A stretch of 64,000 bases of DNA from Deltaproteobacteria bacterium. GTDB taxonomy: Bacteria; Desulfobacterota_E; Deferrimicrobia; Deferrimicrobiales; Deferrimicrobiaceae. The position numbers were made by a program, and so were the translations under genes. This document shows positions 51,309-61,591 of the stretch, in pieces; within the stretch, counting starts at the first letter, position 1, and every line of letters begins with the position of its first letter. The notes under the pieces were generated by a model. The model saw only the letters and a program-made list of their open reading frames with translations, was not told the origin of the DNA and did not search any database. Location of the stretch: positions 25,173-89,172 of the forward strand of contig JAMDBZ010000018.1 of assembly GCA_023488945.1 (NCBI GenBank), read 5' to 3'.

Positions 51309-53582
51309 TCAGAATGCCGTTCCGATCGTGAACTCCACCACGCGCCGTTCCTCGCCCGGCTTCGGGTTCAGGTTCAAGCCCCACTCGAGCCGCAGGGGTC
51401 CCATCGGGGAGTACCACCGGACCCCGAACCCCGCGGCGTACCGCATCTTCTCCCCTTTCCACGGCCACTCTCCCTGGCGCCAGGTGTTGCCGGCGTCGAG
51501 GAAGGCGACCCCCTTCAACCCGATCTCGCCGAGCAGGGGGACAAGGTATTCCGCGTTCATCACGAGCTCCTTGTTCCCCCCGATGAGCTCACCCGTGTTG
51601 GGGTCCGCGGGCGAGAGGGTCCGGGACTTGAATCCCCGGATGCTGTACGGCCCGCCGAGGAAGAACCGCTCGAAGATCGGGACCCGCCCGCCGACCGTGC
51701 TGATCACGTGACCCCAGAGAATGTTCCCGCTGATCGTGGTGGACCCAAGGACCGGGAAGAACACCTTCCCGTTCAGGAAGTATTTCACGAACTGGCTGTC
51801 CCCGCCGAAGGGCCCGCCCGCGTACTCCACGGAGACCGACTCGACGCTCCCCCTGGAGGGGTCCAAGGGCTTGTCCGTGGTGTTCCGCGCCAGGCTCCAT
51901 CCCACGCTCCGCGTGCTCTGCGCGCCTTTGCGGAACTCCTCCTGGAGGATGGTGGACGCCGCGGGGCCGCCCTCCGTGATCCGCGTGGTGTCGGCGCGCA
52001 GCACCAGGTTGGAGGACGTGAACTTCGTGAACTGGTACCCGAACCCGACCTTCCCGCCCCGCGCCTTCCGCTGGAAGTCGGTGTACCGGACATCGGTGTT
52101 GTAGGCCGACAGCAGGAGGCTGAAGTCGGTGTCGAAGAAATACGGGTCCCGGAAATCGAGGGCGTACGTCGTCCGCCGCGCGCCGAACTGGGCGCTGAGC
52201 TGCGCCTTCCATCCCCGCCCGAAGAGGTTGTTCTCGCTCAGCTGCACAACCCCGAAAACCTTGTCGAGCGAGCTGTATCCCACGCCGCCGGACAGGGTCC
52301 CCGTCGGCCCCTCCTGGACTTCCACCTTCGCGTCCATTTCCCCCGGCCTGGACGACGGGGCGGTCGTGATCTTGACGTCCTTGAAGTACCCGAGGCGCAT
52401 CAGGTCCTCCTTGCTCTCCCGGAGTCCCGTCGCCGTGTATGTCGTCCCGTCCGCCACATCGAGGTTGCGCCGGATGACCCGGTCGAGCGTCTTCGTGTTG
52501 CCGGCGATCTCGACCCGGCCGAACCGGAACTTCCGGCCGCGATCCACCTTGTAGGTCACGTCGGCCAGCGGGTAATCCTTCCGCTTCTCGACGACCGGCG
52601 ACACGAGCGCCTGGGCGTATCCGCGGTCGTTGAGGAGCGTCGTCAGGTTGAGGAGATCGCCCAGGAGCACCTCGCGGCTGAAGACGCCGCCGGGGGCGAG
52701 CCTGGTCGACTTCCGGAGATCCTCTTCCGGCACGCCGCTGTCCCCCGCGAAGCGGACCGACCCGACCCGGTACTGCTTCCCCTCGTAGATCCGGATGGTC
52801 ATCTCCAGCCCGCCCGCGGTCCGCCGGAACACCGGGTCGAAGACCTTCGAGTCCATGAACCCGTTGTTCTGGTAGAGCGCCTCGATCTTCCGGACGTCGT
52901 TCTCGATCACGTCCTTCTTGAACGTGCCCGAATCGGTGATGAACGAGAAGAACCCCTTCTCGGTCGTCTCCATCACCTTTCGGATCGCCTTCTCGCCGAA
53001 GTAGTAGTTCCCGCTCACACGGATCTTCACGATCTTGAGCTTCGGCCCCTCCGTGATCCGGAACGCCACGCGCATGGCGCCTTCCGCGTCCTCGGTGACC
53101 TCCGGGACCGCGGTCGCGTCGTAATACCCCTTGTTCTGGTACAGCTCCACGATCTTCCGGGCGGACTCCTTGACTTTCTCCTCCTGGAAGAGCGTTCTCT
53201 CGCGGACCGTGACCACCCCCTTGATATCCGCGGTGTCGACCCCCTTGTTCCCCTCGATCCGGACGGACCCGACGATCGGTTTCTCCGCCACGATCACCGT
53301 CAGGCGGACCCCGCCGGGAACCTCCTCCGCGTCGATCCGGACGTCCCTGAAGTACCCCAGCCGGTAGATCGCCTTGACGTCCTCCCGGATCCGGGAGACG
53401 TCGAACTCCCCCCCTTCCCGGGTCGCCATCGCCTGCCGGATGGTATCGGCGGACACGCGCCGGGCCCCCTGCACGTCGATCGCGACGACGCGGAAGGAGG
53501 CCGCCTCCGCCGCCGGGGCGAGGAACCCGGCGAAGGCGAGGCATGCGAGGAAACCGGCCACGGCCAGCCGTCCCGGCGTCAC
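51309..53582 (-). CDS. bamA: Outer-membrane protein assembly factor BamA
   Basis: 757 aa. Signal peptide (about 1-27), five POTRA repeats (about 28-345; ASFRVVAIDVQGARRVSAD, then KLKIVKIRVSGNYYFGEKAI and KFRFGRVEIAGNTKTLD), and a C-terminal Omp85 barrel with the conserved IRGF (VRGF-type) motif and terminal aromatic residue (EFTIGTAF). Start is GTG 53582, overlapping the lolD stop (GTGA). Confidence 0.95.
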   Translation of the reverse strand: MTPGRLAVAGFLACLAFAGFLAPAAEAASFRVVAIDVQGARRVSADTIRQAMATREGGEFDVSRIREDVKAIYRLGYFRDVRIDAEEVPGGVRLTVIVAEKPIVGSVRIEGNKGVDTADIKGVVTVRERTLFQEEKVKESARKIVELYQNKGYYDATAVPEVTEDAEGAMRVAFRITEGPKLKIVKIRVSGNYYFGEKAIRKVMETTEKGFFSFITDSGTFKKDVIENDVRKIEALYQNNGFMDSKVFDPVFRRTAGGLEMTIRIYEGKQYRVGSVRFAGDSGVPEEDLRKSTRLAPGGVFSREVLLGDLLNLTTLLNDRGYAQALVSPVVEKRKDYPLADVTYKVDRGRKFRFGRVEIAGNTKTLDRVIRRNLDVADGTTYTATGLRESKEDLMRLGYFKDVKITTAPSSRPGEMDAKVEVQEGPTGTLSGGVGYSSLDKVFGVVQLSENNLFGRGWKAQLSAQFGARRTTYALDFRDPYFFDTDFSLLLSAYNTDVRYTDFQRKARGGKVGFGYQFTKFTSSNLVLRADTTRITEGGPAASTILQEEFRKGAQSTRSVGWSLARNTTDKPLDPSRGSVESVSVEYAGGPFGGDSQFVKYFLNGKVFFPVLGSTTISGNILWGHVISTVGGRVPIFERFFLGGPYSIRGFKSRTLSPADPNTGELIGGNKELVMNAEYLVPLLGEIGLKGVAFLDAGNTWRQGEWPWKGEKMRYAAGFGVRWYSPMGPLRLEWGLNLNPKPGEERRVVEFTIGTAF

Positions 53583-54259
53583 GAAACGATCCGCCCGTCG
53601 GAGATCCGGATCACGCGGTGCAGGCGCGCGGCCAGCTCCTCGTTGTGCGTCGCCATCAACACCGTGAGCCCGCGCGCCCGGTTCATCGCGAGGAGCAGGT
53701 CCGCCACGGACGAGGCCGTCTCGCGGTCCAGGTTCCCGGTCGGCTCGTCCGCGAGCAGGACGGCCGGGTCCATCGCGAGCGCCCGGCAGATCGCCACCCG
53801 CTGCTGCTCCCCGCCCGACAGCTCCCCGACCCGGTGCGTCATCCGCTCCGAGAGCCCGACCTCGGCCAGGAGCGTTTCCGCCTTCCGTCCCGCCTCGGGC
53901 TGGCCCCTCCCGGCGATCAGGCAGGGGAGCATCACGTTCTCGCGGGCGTCGAACTCCGGGAGGAGATGGTGGAACTGGAAGACGAAACCGATGGTCCGGT
54001 TGCGGAACGCCGCGAGTTCCTCCGCGGGCAGCGCGGTGACGTCGCGCCCGCCGTACGTCACGGTCCCCGACGTCGGCCGGTCCAGCGTCCCGACGATCTG
54101 GAGAAGCGTCGTCTTGCCCGCCCCGGACACCCCCACGACACCGACCATCTCGCCCGGGGCGAGCGCCAGGGAGATCCCCTTGAGGACTTCGAGGTTCCCG
54201 CCCCGCTTCCCGAACGACTTCCTGAGGTTGTCCACGCGCACCGCCACCGCGTTATTCAT
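53579..54259 (-). CDS. lolD: Lipoprotein-releasing system ATPase LolD
   Basis: 226 aa from ATG 54259. Walker A GVSGAGKTTL near residue 41, signature LSGGEQQRVAICRAL, Walker [13 protein letters not shown], switch ATHNEE. Energises release of lipoproteins with the LolC/E protein encoded directly upstream (8-bp overlap). Confidence 0.94.
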   Translation of the reverse strand: MNNAVAVRVDNLRKSFGKRGGNLEVLKGISLALAPGEMVGVVGVSGAGKTTLLQIVGTLDRPTSGTVTYGGRDVTALPAEELAAFRNRTIGFVFQFHHLLPEFDARENVMLPCLIAGRGQPEAGRKAETLLAEVGLSERMTHRVGELSGGEQQRVAICRALAMDPAVLLADEPTGNLDRETASSVADLLLAMNRARGLTVLMATHNEELAARLHRVIRISDGRIVS

Positions 54260-55487
54260 ACCGGATGGCCTCCGCGGGGTCCACGCGCGCGGCCTGGACC
54301 GAGGGGTACACGGTCGCAAGGAAGCAGATGAGGATCGAGCTGCCGCAGACCAGCAGGATGCTCGCCGGGTCCACGAGGACGGGGAGGGTCGTGATGTAAT
54401 AGACGTCGCTCGGGAGATGGATGAACCGGTACCGCTTCAGCAGCTCGCAGAGGATTCCTCCCATGAGAGCCCCGAGCCCCGTCCCGACCAGGCCGATGAT
54501 GAGCCCCTCCAGGGCGAAGATCTTCCGGACGGTCATTCGCGTGGCCCCCAGCGTCATGAGGACGGCGATGTCCCGCGTCTTCTCCATGACGACCATGATG
54601 AGCGTGCTGATGATGTTGAAGGCGGCGACCATCACGATCAGGACGAGGATGACGAACATCACGACCTTCTCGAGCCGCAGGGCCGAGAAGAGGTTCCGGT
54701 TGGTCTGCATCCAGTCCTTGGCCCAGTACGGGTAGCCGAGGGCGGAGCGGATCGATGCCGCGATCGTCCCGGCGTCGTAGATCCGGTCGACCTTGACCTC
54801 GATCCCGGTGGCCCTCCCCTCCATCCCCAGGAGCCGCGCCGCCTCCGCGAGGGACACGTAGGCGAAGGTGGCGTCGAACTCGTACATCCCCGACTCCATG
54901 AGGCCGACGACGCGGAACCGTGCGACCCGCGGGAATGCGCCCAGCGGTGTGACGGTCCCTCCCGGGACGAGAACCTCCACGACATCCCCGACGGTGACGC
55001 CGAGGTTGGACGCCAGCTCCCGCCCGAGGACGATGCCCGGCAGGCCGGGGGCGGACCGCCCGGAGAGGGCGGACAAACTGCCGACCCGGATGTCCCGGGG
55101 GAGGCGCGTGACGGTGCCGACGTGCTCGACGTCCACCCCCCGCAGAACGCCCCCTGCCGTCCCGCTGCCCGAGGAGATCATCATCTGGGTCACGATGTCG
55201 GGGCTCGCTCCGAGGACGCCCGGCATCGCCCGGACGCGCGCCGCGAGGGCTTCCGGCGCGGGGATGCTCCCTTCGAGCGAGGTGACGTGGATGTGGGCCG
55301 TCGCGCCCAGGATCCGGTCCTTGAGCTCTTTTTCGAACCCGTTCATCACGGCGAGAACGACGATGAGGGCCATGACGCCGACGGTGACGCCCGCCACGGA
55401 GATGAAGGTGATGATCGAGATGAAGGTCTGCTTCCGCTTGGCAAGCAGATACTTCTGGGCGATGTAGCACTCGACCGGGAGCCGCAA
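54252..55487 (-). CDS. Lipoprotein-releasing system permease (LolC/LolE family)
   Basis: 411 aa. One N-terminal membrane helix (TFISIITFISVAGVTVGVMA), a periplasmic MacB-like domain (about 45-235), then three C-terminal helices with the FtsX domain (MTLGATRMTVRKIFALEG near 295). Only one such permease is present, so it may act as a homodimer (LolF-like) instead of a LolC/LolE pair. The start is TTG 55487, 6 bp after lysS. Confidence 0.9.
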   Translation of the reverse strand: MRLPVECYIAQKYLLAKRKQTFISIITFISVAGVTVGVMALIVVLAVMNGFEKELKDRILGATAHIHVTSLEGSIPAPEALAARVRAMPGVLGASPDIVTQMMISSGSGTAGGVLRGVDVEHVGTVTRLPRDIRVGSLSALSGRSAPGLPGIVLGRELASNLGVTVGDVVEVLVPGGTVTPLGAFPRVARFRVVGLMESGMYEFDATFAYVSLAEAARLLGMEGRATGIEVKVDRIYDAGTIAASIRSALGYPYWAKDWMQTNRNLFSALRLEKVVMFVILVLIVMVAAFNIISTLIMVVMEKTRDIAVLMTLGATRMTVRKIFALEGLIIGLVGTGLGALMGGILCELLKRYRFIHLPSDVYYITTLPVLVDPASILLVCGSSILICFLATVYPSVQAARVDPAEAIRYE

Positions 55488-55493
55488 CCGCCC

Positions 55494-56981
55494 TTACCCT
55501 TCCTTGCGCAGATGGGGAAACAGGATCACGTCGCGGATCGATGGCGAGTCGGTGAGAAGCATGACGAGGCGGTCGACGCCGATCCCCTCACCCGCCGCCG
55601 GGGGCATCCCGTACTCGAGCGCCCGCAGGAAATCCTCGTCCATCGCATGGGCCTCCTCGTCCCCGGCCTGCCGCCGCCGCATCTGCTCCTCGAACCGGCG
55701 CCTCTGGTCGACCGGGTCGTTCAGCTCGGAGAAGGCGTTCGCGATCTCCCGGCCGAGCACGATCAGCTCGAACCGGTCGACGATCCCGGGCCGCGCGTCG
55801 CTGCGTCGCGACAGCGGCGAGACCTCGACCGGGTAGTCCGTCACGAAGGCCGGCCCCTTGATCTTCCGCTCGGCGACCTCCTCGAAGATGTCCACCAGGA
55901 CCCGCCCCGGCGCCTCCCCCGCCTTCACGGCGAGGCCGATCTCCCGCGCGAGCGTCCCGAGAACGGCCGGGTCGGACAGTTTCTCCTCGGGGACGCCGGC
56001 GTGGCGGGCCACCGTCCCGGCGACGGTCAGCCGCTCGAAGGGCGCGGCGAACGAGATCTCCTCTCCCTGGACCGTGAACTCCGTCCTGCCGAACAGCTCC
56101 CGGGCGAGCTCCGAGAGCATCTCCTCGGTCAGCCGCATCAGGTCCTCGTGGGTGGCATACGCCTGGTAGAACTCGACCATCGTGAACTCGGGGTTGTGCT
56201 GGGTGGAGATCCCCTCGTTCCGGAAGTTCCGGTTGATCTCGAACACCCGCTCGAACCCGCCGACGAGGAGCCGCTTGAGGTACAGCTCGGGGGCGATCCG
56301 GAGGAAGAGGTCCATGTCCAGCGCGTTGTGATGGGTGACGAAGGGGCGCGCGGCCGCGCCGCCCGCCACCGGATGCATCATCGGCGTCTCGACCTCGAGG
56401 AAATCGCGCTCCGCGAGGAAATTCCGGATGAAGGCGACGATCCGCGCCCGGCGCCGGAAGATCTCCCGCACCTCCTCGTTGACGACGAGGTCGACGTACC
56501 GCTGGCGGTACCGCGTCTCCACGTCGGTCAGCCCGTGCCACTTCTCGGGCAGCGGACGGAGCGCCTTCGCGAGGAGGCGGAACCGCGCGCCCTCCACCGT
56601 CAGTTCCCCCGTTCTCGTGACGAACAGCGGCCCCTCGGCCCAGGCGATGTCCCCGACGTCCACCGTCTTGAGGAACCTTTCGTAGCTCTCCTCCCCCAGC
56701 CGGTCCTTCTTCAGGTACACCTGGAGGCGGCCGGTCCGATCGGTCAGGACGAGGAACGCCGCCTTCCCGAAGTGCCGCGCCGCGAGGATCCGCCCGGCAA
56801 CGTCGACGCGCACCGGTTCCCGGGCCAGGTCATCGCCCGTCTTCCCCTCGGCGGCCTTCCGGGCGCGGGCGACGGTCCAGCCGACCTTCTGGTCGTTCGG
56901 ATAGGGGTTGTCCCCCGCCCGGCGGATCTCCCCCGCTTTGCGGATCCTCTCCCGGACGAGGTCGTTCCACTCCCCGCTCAC
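55494..56981 (-). CDS. lysS: Lysyl-tRNA synthetase, class II
   Basis: 495 aa. N-terminal OB anticodon-binding domain (about 55-150), then class II motifs: motif 2 in [19 protein letters not shown] (about 245) and motif 3 in [21 protein letters not shown] ([10 protein letters not shown]). Start GTG 56981 overlaps prfB stop (GTGA). lysS after prfB is a common order. Confidence 0.96.
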   Translation of the reverse strand: MSGEWNDLVRERIRKAGEIRRAGDNPYPNDQKVGWTVARARKAAEGKTGDDLAREPVRVDVAGRILAARHFGKAAFLVLTDRTGRLQVYLKKDRLGEESYERFLKTVDVGDIAWAEGPLFVTRTGELTVEGARFRLLAKALRPLPEKWHGLTDVETRYRQRYVDLVVNEEVREIFRRRARIVAFIRNFLAERDFLEVETPMMHPVAGGAAARPFVTHHNALDMDLFLRIAPELYLKRLLVGGFERVFEINRNFRNEGISTQHNPEFTMVEFYQAYATHEDLMRLTEEMLSELARELFGRTEFTVQGEEISFAAPFERLTVAGTVARHAGVPEEKLSDPAVLGTLAREIGLAVKAGEAPGRVLVDIFEEVAERKIKGPAFVTDYPVEVSPLSRRSDARPGIVDRFELIVLGREIANAFSELNDPVDQRRRFEEQMRRRQAGDEEAHAMDEDFLRALEYGMPPAAGEGIGVDRLVMLLTDSPSIRDVILFPHLRKEG

Positions 56982-58103
56982 GCCGCCCCTCCCTTCGCGC
57001 TCCCCTCGCCGCCCGGCAACAGGTACGCCCGGATGAACTCCATGATGTCCCCGTCCAGGACGGCGTCCACGTCGCCCCGCTCGAACCCCGTCCGGTGGTC
57101 CTTGACGAGGCGGTAGGGGGCCAGCACGTAGGAGCGGATCTGGGACCCCCAGGCGATGTCCTTCTTGCTCTTGTGGGCCTCCTGGGCCTTCTCGGTCCGC
57201 TGCCGCAGCTCGAGCTCGTAGAGCTTGGACTTGAGGATCTTCATCGCGAGCGCGCGGTTCTTGTGCTGCGACCGCTCCTGCTGGCACAGGACCACGATCC
57301 CCGTCGGAAGGTGGGTGACCCGGACGGCGGATTCCACCTTGTTGACATGCTGGCCGCCCGCCCCGCCCGAGCGGAGCGTGTCGATCTTGAGATCCGTCTC
57401 GTTGACCTGGATCTGGATGTCCTCGTCGATTTCGGGGGACACGAAGACGGAGGCGAACGACGTGTGGCGACGCTTGTTGGCATCGAACGGGGAGATCCGG
57501 ACGAGCCGGTGGACGCCGCTCTCCGCCTTGAGGTAGCCGTAGGCGTTCTCGCCGGAGAGCAGAACCGTCGCGCTTTTGATCCCCGCCTCCTCCCCTTCCT
57601 GCCGCTCGGCGATCTCGATCCCGAACCCCTGGCGGTCGGCGAACCGGGAGTACATCCGCAGGAGCATCTCGGCCCAGTCCTGGGACTCGGTCCCCCCCGC
57701 GCCGGGGTGGATCGACAGGATCGCGTTCCGGGAGTCGTTCTCCCCGCCCAACATGCGCCCCAGCTCGACGGAGTCCAGCTCGTCGCCGACCCGGCCCATG
57801 TGCCGGACGATCTCCTCCTCGAGCGATGGCTCCTTCGCCTCCTCGTACAGCTCGAGGTACGCCTTGAGGTCCGCGAGCATCTTTTCGAGACCGGACCAGC
57901 GTGAAAGGAACGTCTCGAGGCTTTTCCGCTCCTTCAGCACCGGCTCGGCATTCTCGGGGAAATCCCAGAAGCCTTCCCGCGCGACGGCGGCCTCGAGCTC
58001 GGTCAGTCGCGCCTTCCTGCGATCGACTTCAAAGATAGCCCCGGAGGGCGTCAAGCCGTGCCACGAGCGCGGCGGTGCGTTCCTCGATCAGTCCGGATGC
58101 CAT
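56978..58103 (-). CDS. prfB: Peptide chain release factor 2 with programmed +1 frameshift
   Basis: 374 aa after the shift. ATG 58103 opens a 24-codon frame ending ...GYL-TGA: the minus strand reads CGGGGCTATCTTTGAAG at 58044-58028, with a Shine-Dalgarno-like GGGG, slippery CTT (58034-58032) and in-frame TGA (58031-58029). A +1 shift joins GAAGTCGATCGC and the main frame. RF2 markers: SPF anticodon tripeptide in [15 protein letters not shown] and GGQ in [15 protein letters not shown]2 reads UGA/UAA. GGAGAGG precedes the ATG. The first 53 bp overlap the 3' end of lnt. Confidence 0.95.
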
Positions 58104-59634
58104 CGCGTCCTCTCCGCAGGGGGGTGAGCAAAGCTAAAGCCGAAATTATAATACAGGAAACCCCGAAAGCCTCACCGGTTTTCGCGTAGAACGTGTCGAT
58201 CCGGCAGGGGGCGACCGGCGCCACGATCGTTCCCCTCCGCCCCACCCCGAGCTCCGCCAGGATCTCGCCGCGGATCCCGACGACCGCGCTGATCCCGGAG
58301 TTCGCGGCCCTGACCAGGGGCCGGCGGAATTCCACGGCCCGCATCCGGGCCATCGCCAGGTGCTGGCGCGGCGCGGCCGTGTCGCCGAACCAGGCGTCGT
58401 TCGTGACGTTGATGAGCCACTCCGCCCCCTCGCGGACGCTGTCCCGGATCACGGCCGGGAAGACCGCCTCGTAACAGACGGACGCCCCGGCCCACGTCCC
58501 CTTGACGGGGAACAGGGCCGGCCCCCGCCCCGCGGAGAAATCCTCCTCTCCGTGGGTCAGTTTCCTGAGGAAGAACAGGACGGTTTTCATTGGGATGTAT
58601 TCCCCGAACGGGACGAGGTGGCGCTTGTCGTAACGGGCCAGGGGGATCCCGCGGCCGTCGAGGAGAAAGACGCTGTTGTAATATTTCCCCCCGTCCGCCG
58701 GATCGAACCAGGGCGCACCGAAAACGAGGGGCGCGCCCGCCTCGACCGCGGCCGCCTCCACACGGCGGTCCAACGGCGGCTCCCACCCGAAGAAGAAGGG
58801 GGCTGCCGTTTCCGGCCAGACGATGACATCGGCGCCCTTGCCGCGCGCCTCGCGCGTCAGCGCCGCGTAGATCGCCAGCGTTTTCGCCTGGCGGGCCGGG
58901 TCCCACTTCACGGACTGGTCGATCCCTCCCTGGGCGATCCCCACCGGGAACCGGCGCTCAACCGGGAGCGAACGCAACTCCCGGTCCCGGACGGCTCCGT
59001 ACCCGAGGAGCAGCGCCGGAACGGCGATAAAGGACGCCAGGCAGGTCGCGGCGGCCGCGCGCCTGCGGTCGGCCGCAAGCGTCATGCCCGCATGGAGAAG
59101 GACCGAGGAGAACGCCAGGAGGAACCCGAGTCCGTAGACGCCCGCCACGTCGGCCGCCTGGCGGAGGAGGCCGTCGCCCGAGAGGCTGTATCCGAGGAGC
59201 ATCCAGGGGAAGCCGGTGAAGAGGTACGAACGGGCCATTTCGAGCGCCGTCCATGCCGCGGGGAAAACCAGGAGCCCCGCCGGGCCGAACCGGCGGTGGA
59301 GCCTGTGTGCCGCCAGGGCGGCAACCGAGATGTAGATCCCCAGGTAAGCGGCGACGAGGAGCGCGGCGACGGCGCCGAGCGCCCATCCGAGCTTGCCGGG
59401 CACCGCCACGGTGTAGGCGATCCAGTACACGAGCAGGAGGCTGGCCGCGGTCCCCCAGAGGAATCCCCGCCGGGCCGCCCCCCTGGGGTCCTCCGCCGTC
59501 ACGGAAAAGGCGATGAAGGGGACCAGGCAGACGAACGGAACGCCCGGGACGCCGTATCCCGGCATCCCCGCCGGGTAAAGGACCGCGAAGAGGAGCCCCG
59601 CGAGCACGGACCGCCCCGGGAGGACGGCCTTCAC
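58051..59634 (-). CDS. lnt: Apolipoprotein N-acyltransferase
   Basis: 527 aa. Six to eight membrane helices (residues 1-215) and a nitrilase domain with triad Glu in [11 protein letters not shown], Lys in [12 protein letters not shown] and Cys in [11 protein letters not shown]. It adds the third acyl chain to lipoproteins, which are then released by the Lol genes downstream. Start GTG 59634 overlaps ybeY stop (GTGA). The C-terminus overlaps the prfB 5' end, and its last 20 residues are Arg-rich. Confidence 0.95.
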   Translation of the reverse strand: MKAVLPGRSVLAGLLFAVLYPAGMPGYGVPGVPFVCLVPFIAFSVTAEDPRGAARRGFLWGTAASLLLVYWIAYTVAVPGKLGWALGAVAALLVAAYLGIYISVAALAAHRLHRRFGPAGLLVFPAAWTALEMARSYLFTGFPWMLLGYSLSGDGLLRQAADVAGVYGLGFLLAFSSVLLHAGMTLAADRRRAAAATCLASFIAVPALLLGYGAVRDRELRSLPVERRFPVGIAQGGIDQSVKWDPARQAKTLAIYAALTREARGKGADVIVWPETAAPFFFGWEPPLDRRVEAAAVEAGAPLVFGAPWFDPADGGKYYNSVFLLDGRGIPLARYDKRHLVPFGEYIPMKTVLFFLRKLTHGEEDFSAGRGPALFPVKGTWAGASVCYEAVFPAVIRDSVREGAEWLINVTNDAWFGDTAAPRQHLAMARMRAVEFRRPLVRAANSGISAVVGIRGEILAELGVGRRGTIVAPVAPCRIDTFYAKTGEAFGVSCIIISALALLTPLRRGRDGIRTDRGTHRRARGTA

Positions 59635-60104
59635 CGGCCAGCCCCCGGCGAATCGGCCACGGCCCGGTAGAGGCGCATCTCGGCCCGCCGCATCGCGCGC
59701 GCCGCGGACCCGCCGGCCTCGTGGCCGTATCCCAGGATATGCAGCAGGCCGTGGATGATGAAGTACAGGAGGCGGCCCTCGGGCGACCCCGGCCAGTCTC
59801 CGGTCTGGGCCATGCAGGTGGGAGCGGAAACGAGGATGTCTCCCGCCGGGCGCGCCGGGCTCCCGGCCGCGGACTCCTCCTCGGGGAAGACGATCACGTT
59901 GGTGGTCCCGCTCCGCCCGAAAACCGCCCGGTTCCAGCGCGCCATCTCGGCGTCTCCGACCACCCGGACCCGGATGTCCGCCTCGCCGGCCAGGACCTCA
60001 TCGAGGACCTTGCGGACCAGTCCCTTCAGGATGGCGGACCGGAACGGGGCGGGCCGGATGTTTTGCCGGATGGAGACGTTCCGGCGGGAGGCGCTCCTTC
60101 TCAC
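59631..60104 (-). CDS. ybeY: Endoribonuclease YbeY
   Basis: 157 aa. UPF0054 metalloprotein: NVIVFPEEES near residue 70 and the zinc motif HGLLHILGYGHE (H-x3-H-x5-H, with Gly instead of the usual Asp before the last His). It is required for 16S rRNA maturation and ribosome quality control. Start GTG 60104 overlaps the stop of the HD gene (GTGA). The phoH-pgpH-ybeY order is typical of many bacteria. Confidence 0.92.
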   Translation of the reverse strand: MRRSASRRNVSIRQNIRPAPFRSAILKGLVRKVLDEVLAGEADIRVRVVGDAEMARWNRAVFGRSGTTNVIVFPEEESAAGSPARPAGDILVSAPTCMAQTGDWPGSPEGRLLYFIIHGLLHILGYGHEAGGSAARAMRRAEMRLYRAVADSPGAGR

Positions 60105-61591
60105 CGGATCACGCGGAGCGGACCCTTCCCGCGCTCGGGGTAATCGACGCGGCCGTGGGAGACGGCGGAGAGGACCCTGGAGAACGCCCCTCCGATGGCG
60201 TGCAGGTCGCGCAGCGTCATGTCGCACTCGTCGAGCTGGCCGTCGAGATAGGCGCGGTTCACGACCCGGATCACCGCCTTCTCGACCTCGGCCGGCGCGG
60301 GCTCCCGGAGGCTCCGCGCGGACGCCTCGGCGGCGTCGGCGAGCATGATGATGGCGGCCTCCCGGGTCCTCGGTTTCGGCCCCGGGTACCGGAACGCCTC
60401 ATCCGAGGCCCGCCGGTCCCGGATCTGCGGCTGCGCCTTCTCGAGGAAGCAGTACAGGAAGCTCGTCCCGTGGTGCTGGGCGATGATCTCGCCGATCCGG
60501 TCGCCGAGGCGGTGCTCCGCGGCCAGGCGAGCCCCCTCCTTGACGTGGGAGATGATGACCGTCCGGCTCATCCCCGGCGAGAGCGTGTCGTGGACGTTCC
60601 CGGTCCCCGCCTGGTTCTCGGAGTAATATTCCGGCTTCGAGACCTTCCCGACATCGTGGAACAGGGCGGCTACGCGGCACAGGAGGGGATTGGCGCCGAT
60701 GGCGATCGCCCCCGCCTCGGCGAGCGTGCCGACCATGACGCTGTGGTGGAATGTCCCCGGCGCTTCGGTCATGAGGCGCCGCAGGAGCGGGTGCTCCGTG
60801 TTCGCCATCTCCATGAGCCGGATATCGCTCGCGTACCCGAACGCGTACTCGGCCAGCGGCAGGATCGCCAGCGCAATCGGCCCCGCGGCAAGCCCGTTGA
60901 TCGCCCCGAAGAGGCCCGCCCACCGGATCCCGGCTGCGCCGTGGAATGCCAGCTCCAGCGCCATCGCCCCGACGGCGCACACCGGGGCCGTGAGGACCCC
61001 GGCCCGGATCATCCGGTACCGGTCGGGGATCCGCCCCGACCGCGCCGCGCCGGCGGTTCCCGCCAGGAGGAGGAACAGCAGCATGGCCCACCGTCCCGAT
61101 GCGGCGGCCGCCGTCAAGACGGAGGCGGCCACCGTGAAGAGGATCGCCACTTCGGAGTTCAGCAGCACGCGGACGACGATCGCGATCGCCGGGATCGGGA
61201 TCAGGTACGCGAAGGCGCGGGACGGGACCGTCCTCCTCCAGGCCGGCACGCCGGAGAGGACGTCCACGATCGTCTTCGCGAAGAAGAGCAGGACGAGGGC
61301 GAGCGTGAACAGGAAGAGGAAGTCCCGGACGGCCAGCCGGACCTTCCGGACCTCGCGGCCGGCGAAGCCGAACCACTCGGTCAGGAACAGCGTCACCGCC
61401 AGCGTCAAGGCGACGGCTCCGACGAACGGGAACATCGCGCCGAACCGCCCCGCGGACCGGGGGAAGAGTTCCTCTCCGAAGAAGTAGAACAGGGCGACGA
61501 AGACCGCGGCGGAGAGAAGCCCGATGGCCGCCTCCCGGTACGGAAGGCGCCTGCGGCTCCCGAGGGGCCCGGGCGGGCCGTTACTCCGCAT
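60101..61591 (-). CDS. PgpH-like 7TM-HD phosphohydrolase lacking the N-terminal extracytoplasmic domain
   Basis: 496 aa from ATG 61591. Seven or so membrane helices (about 20-240), then an HD domain with TFHHSVMVGTLAEA, LFHDVGK (HD pair near 300) and ISHVKEGARLAAEH. In other species such proteins (PgpH of Listeria) degrade cyclic di-AMP and are about 700 aa, with an extracytoplasmic 7TMR-HDED domain after the first helix. Here that domain is missing. The nucleotide substrate is not known for this clade. Overlaps phoH end by 11 bp. Confidence 0.88.
   Translation of the reverse strand: MRSNGPPGPLGSRRRLPYREAAIGLLSAAVFVALFYFFGEELFPRSAGRFGAMFPFVGAVALTLAVTLFLTEWFGFAGREVRKVRLAVRDFLFLFTLALVLLFFAKTIVDVLSGVPAWRRTVPSRAFAYLIPIPAIAIVVRVLLNSEVAILFTVAASVLTAAAASGRWAMLLFLLLAGTAGAARSGRIPDRYRMIRAGVLTAPVCAVGAMALELAFHGAAGIRWAGLFGAINGLAAGPIALAILPLAEYAFGYASDIRLMEMANTEHPLLRRLMTEAPGTFHHSVMVGTLAEAGAIAIGANPLLCRVAALFHDVGKVSKPEYYSENQAGTGNVHDTLSPGMSRTVIISHVKEGARLAAEHRLGDRIGEIIAQHHGTSFLYCFLEKAQPQIRDRRASDEAFRYPGPKPRTREAAIIMLADAAEASARSLREPAPAEVEKAVIRVVNRAYLDGQLDECDMTLRDLHAIGGAFSRVLSAVSHGRVDYPERGKGPLRVIR

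Noticed and set aside
50754..57116. A 2,120-codon open frame on the plus strand
   Set aside because: It lies opposite skp, bamA, lolD, lolC/E, lysS and prfB, which are all conserved. High-GC third positions remove stops on the opposite strand; the translation shows no domain and is dominated by Arg, Pro, Asp and Gly.
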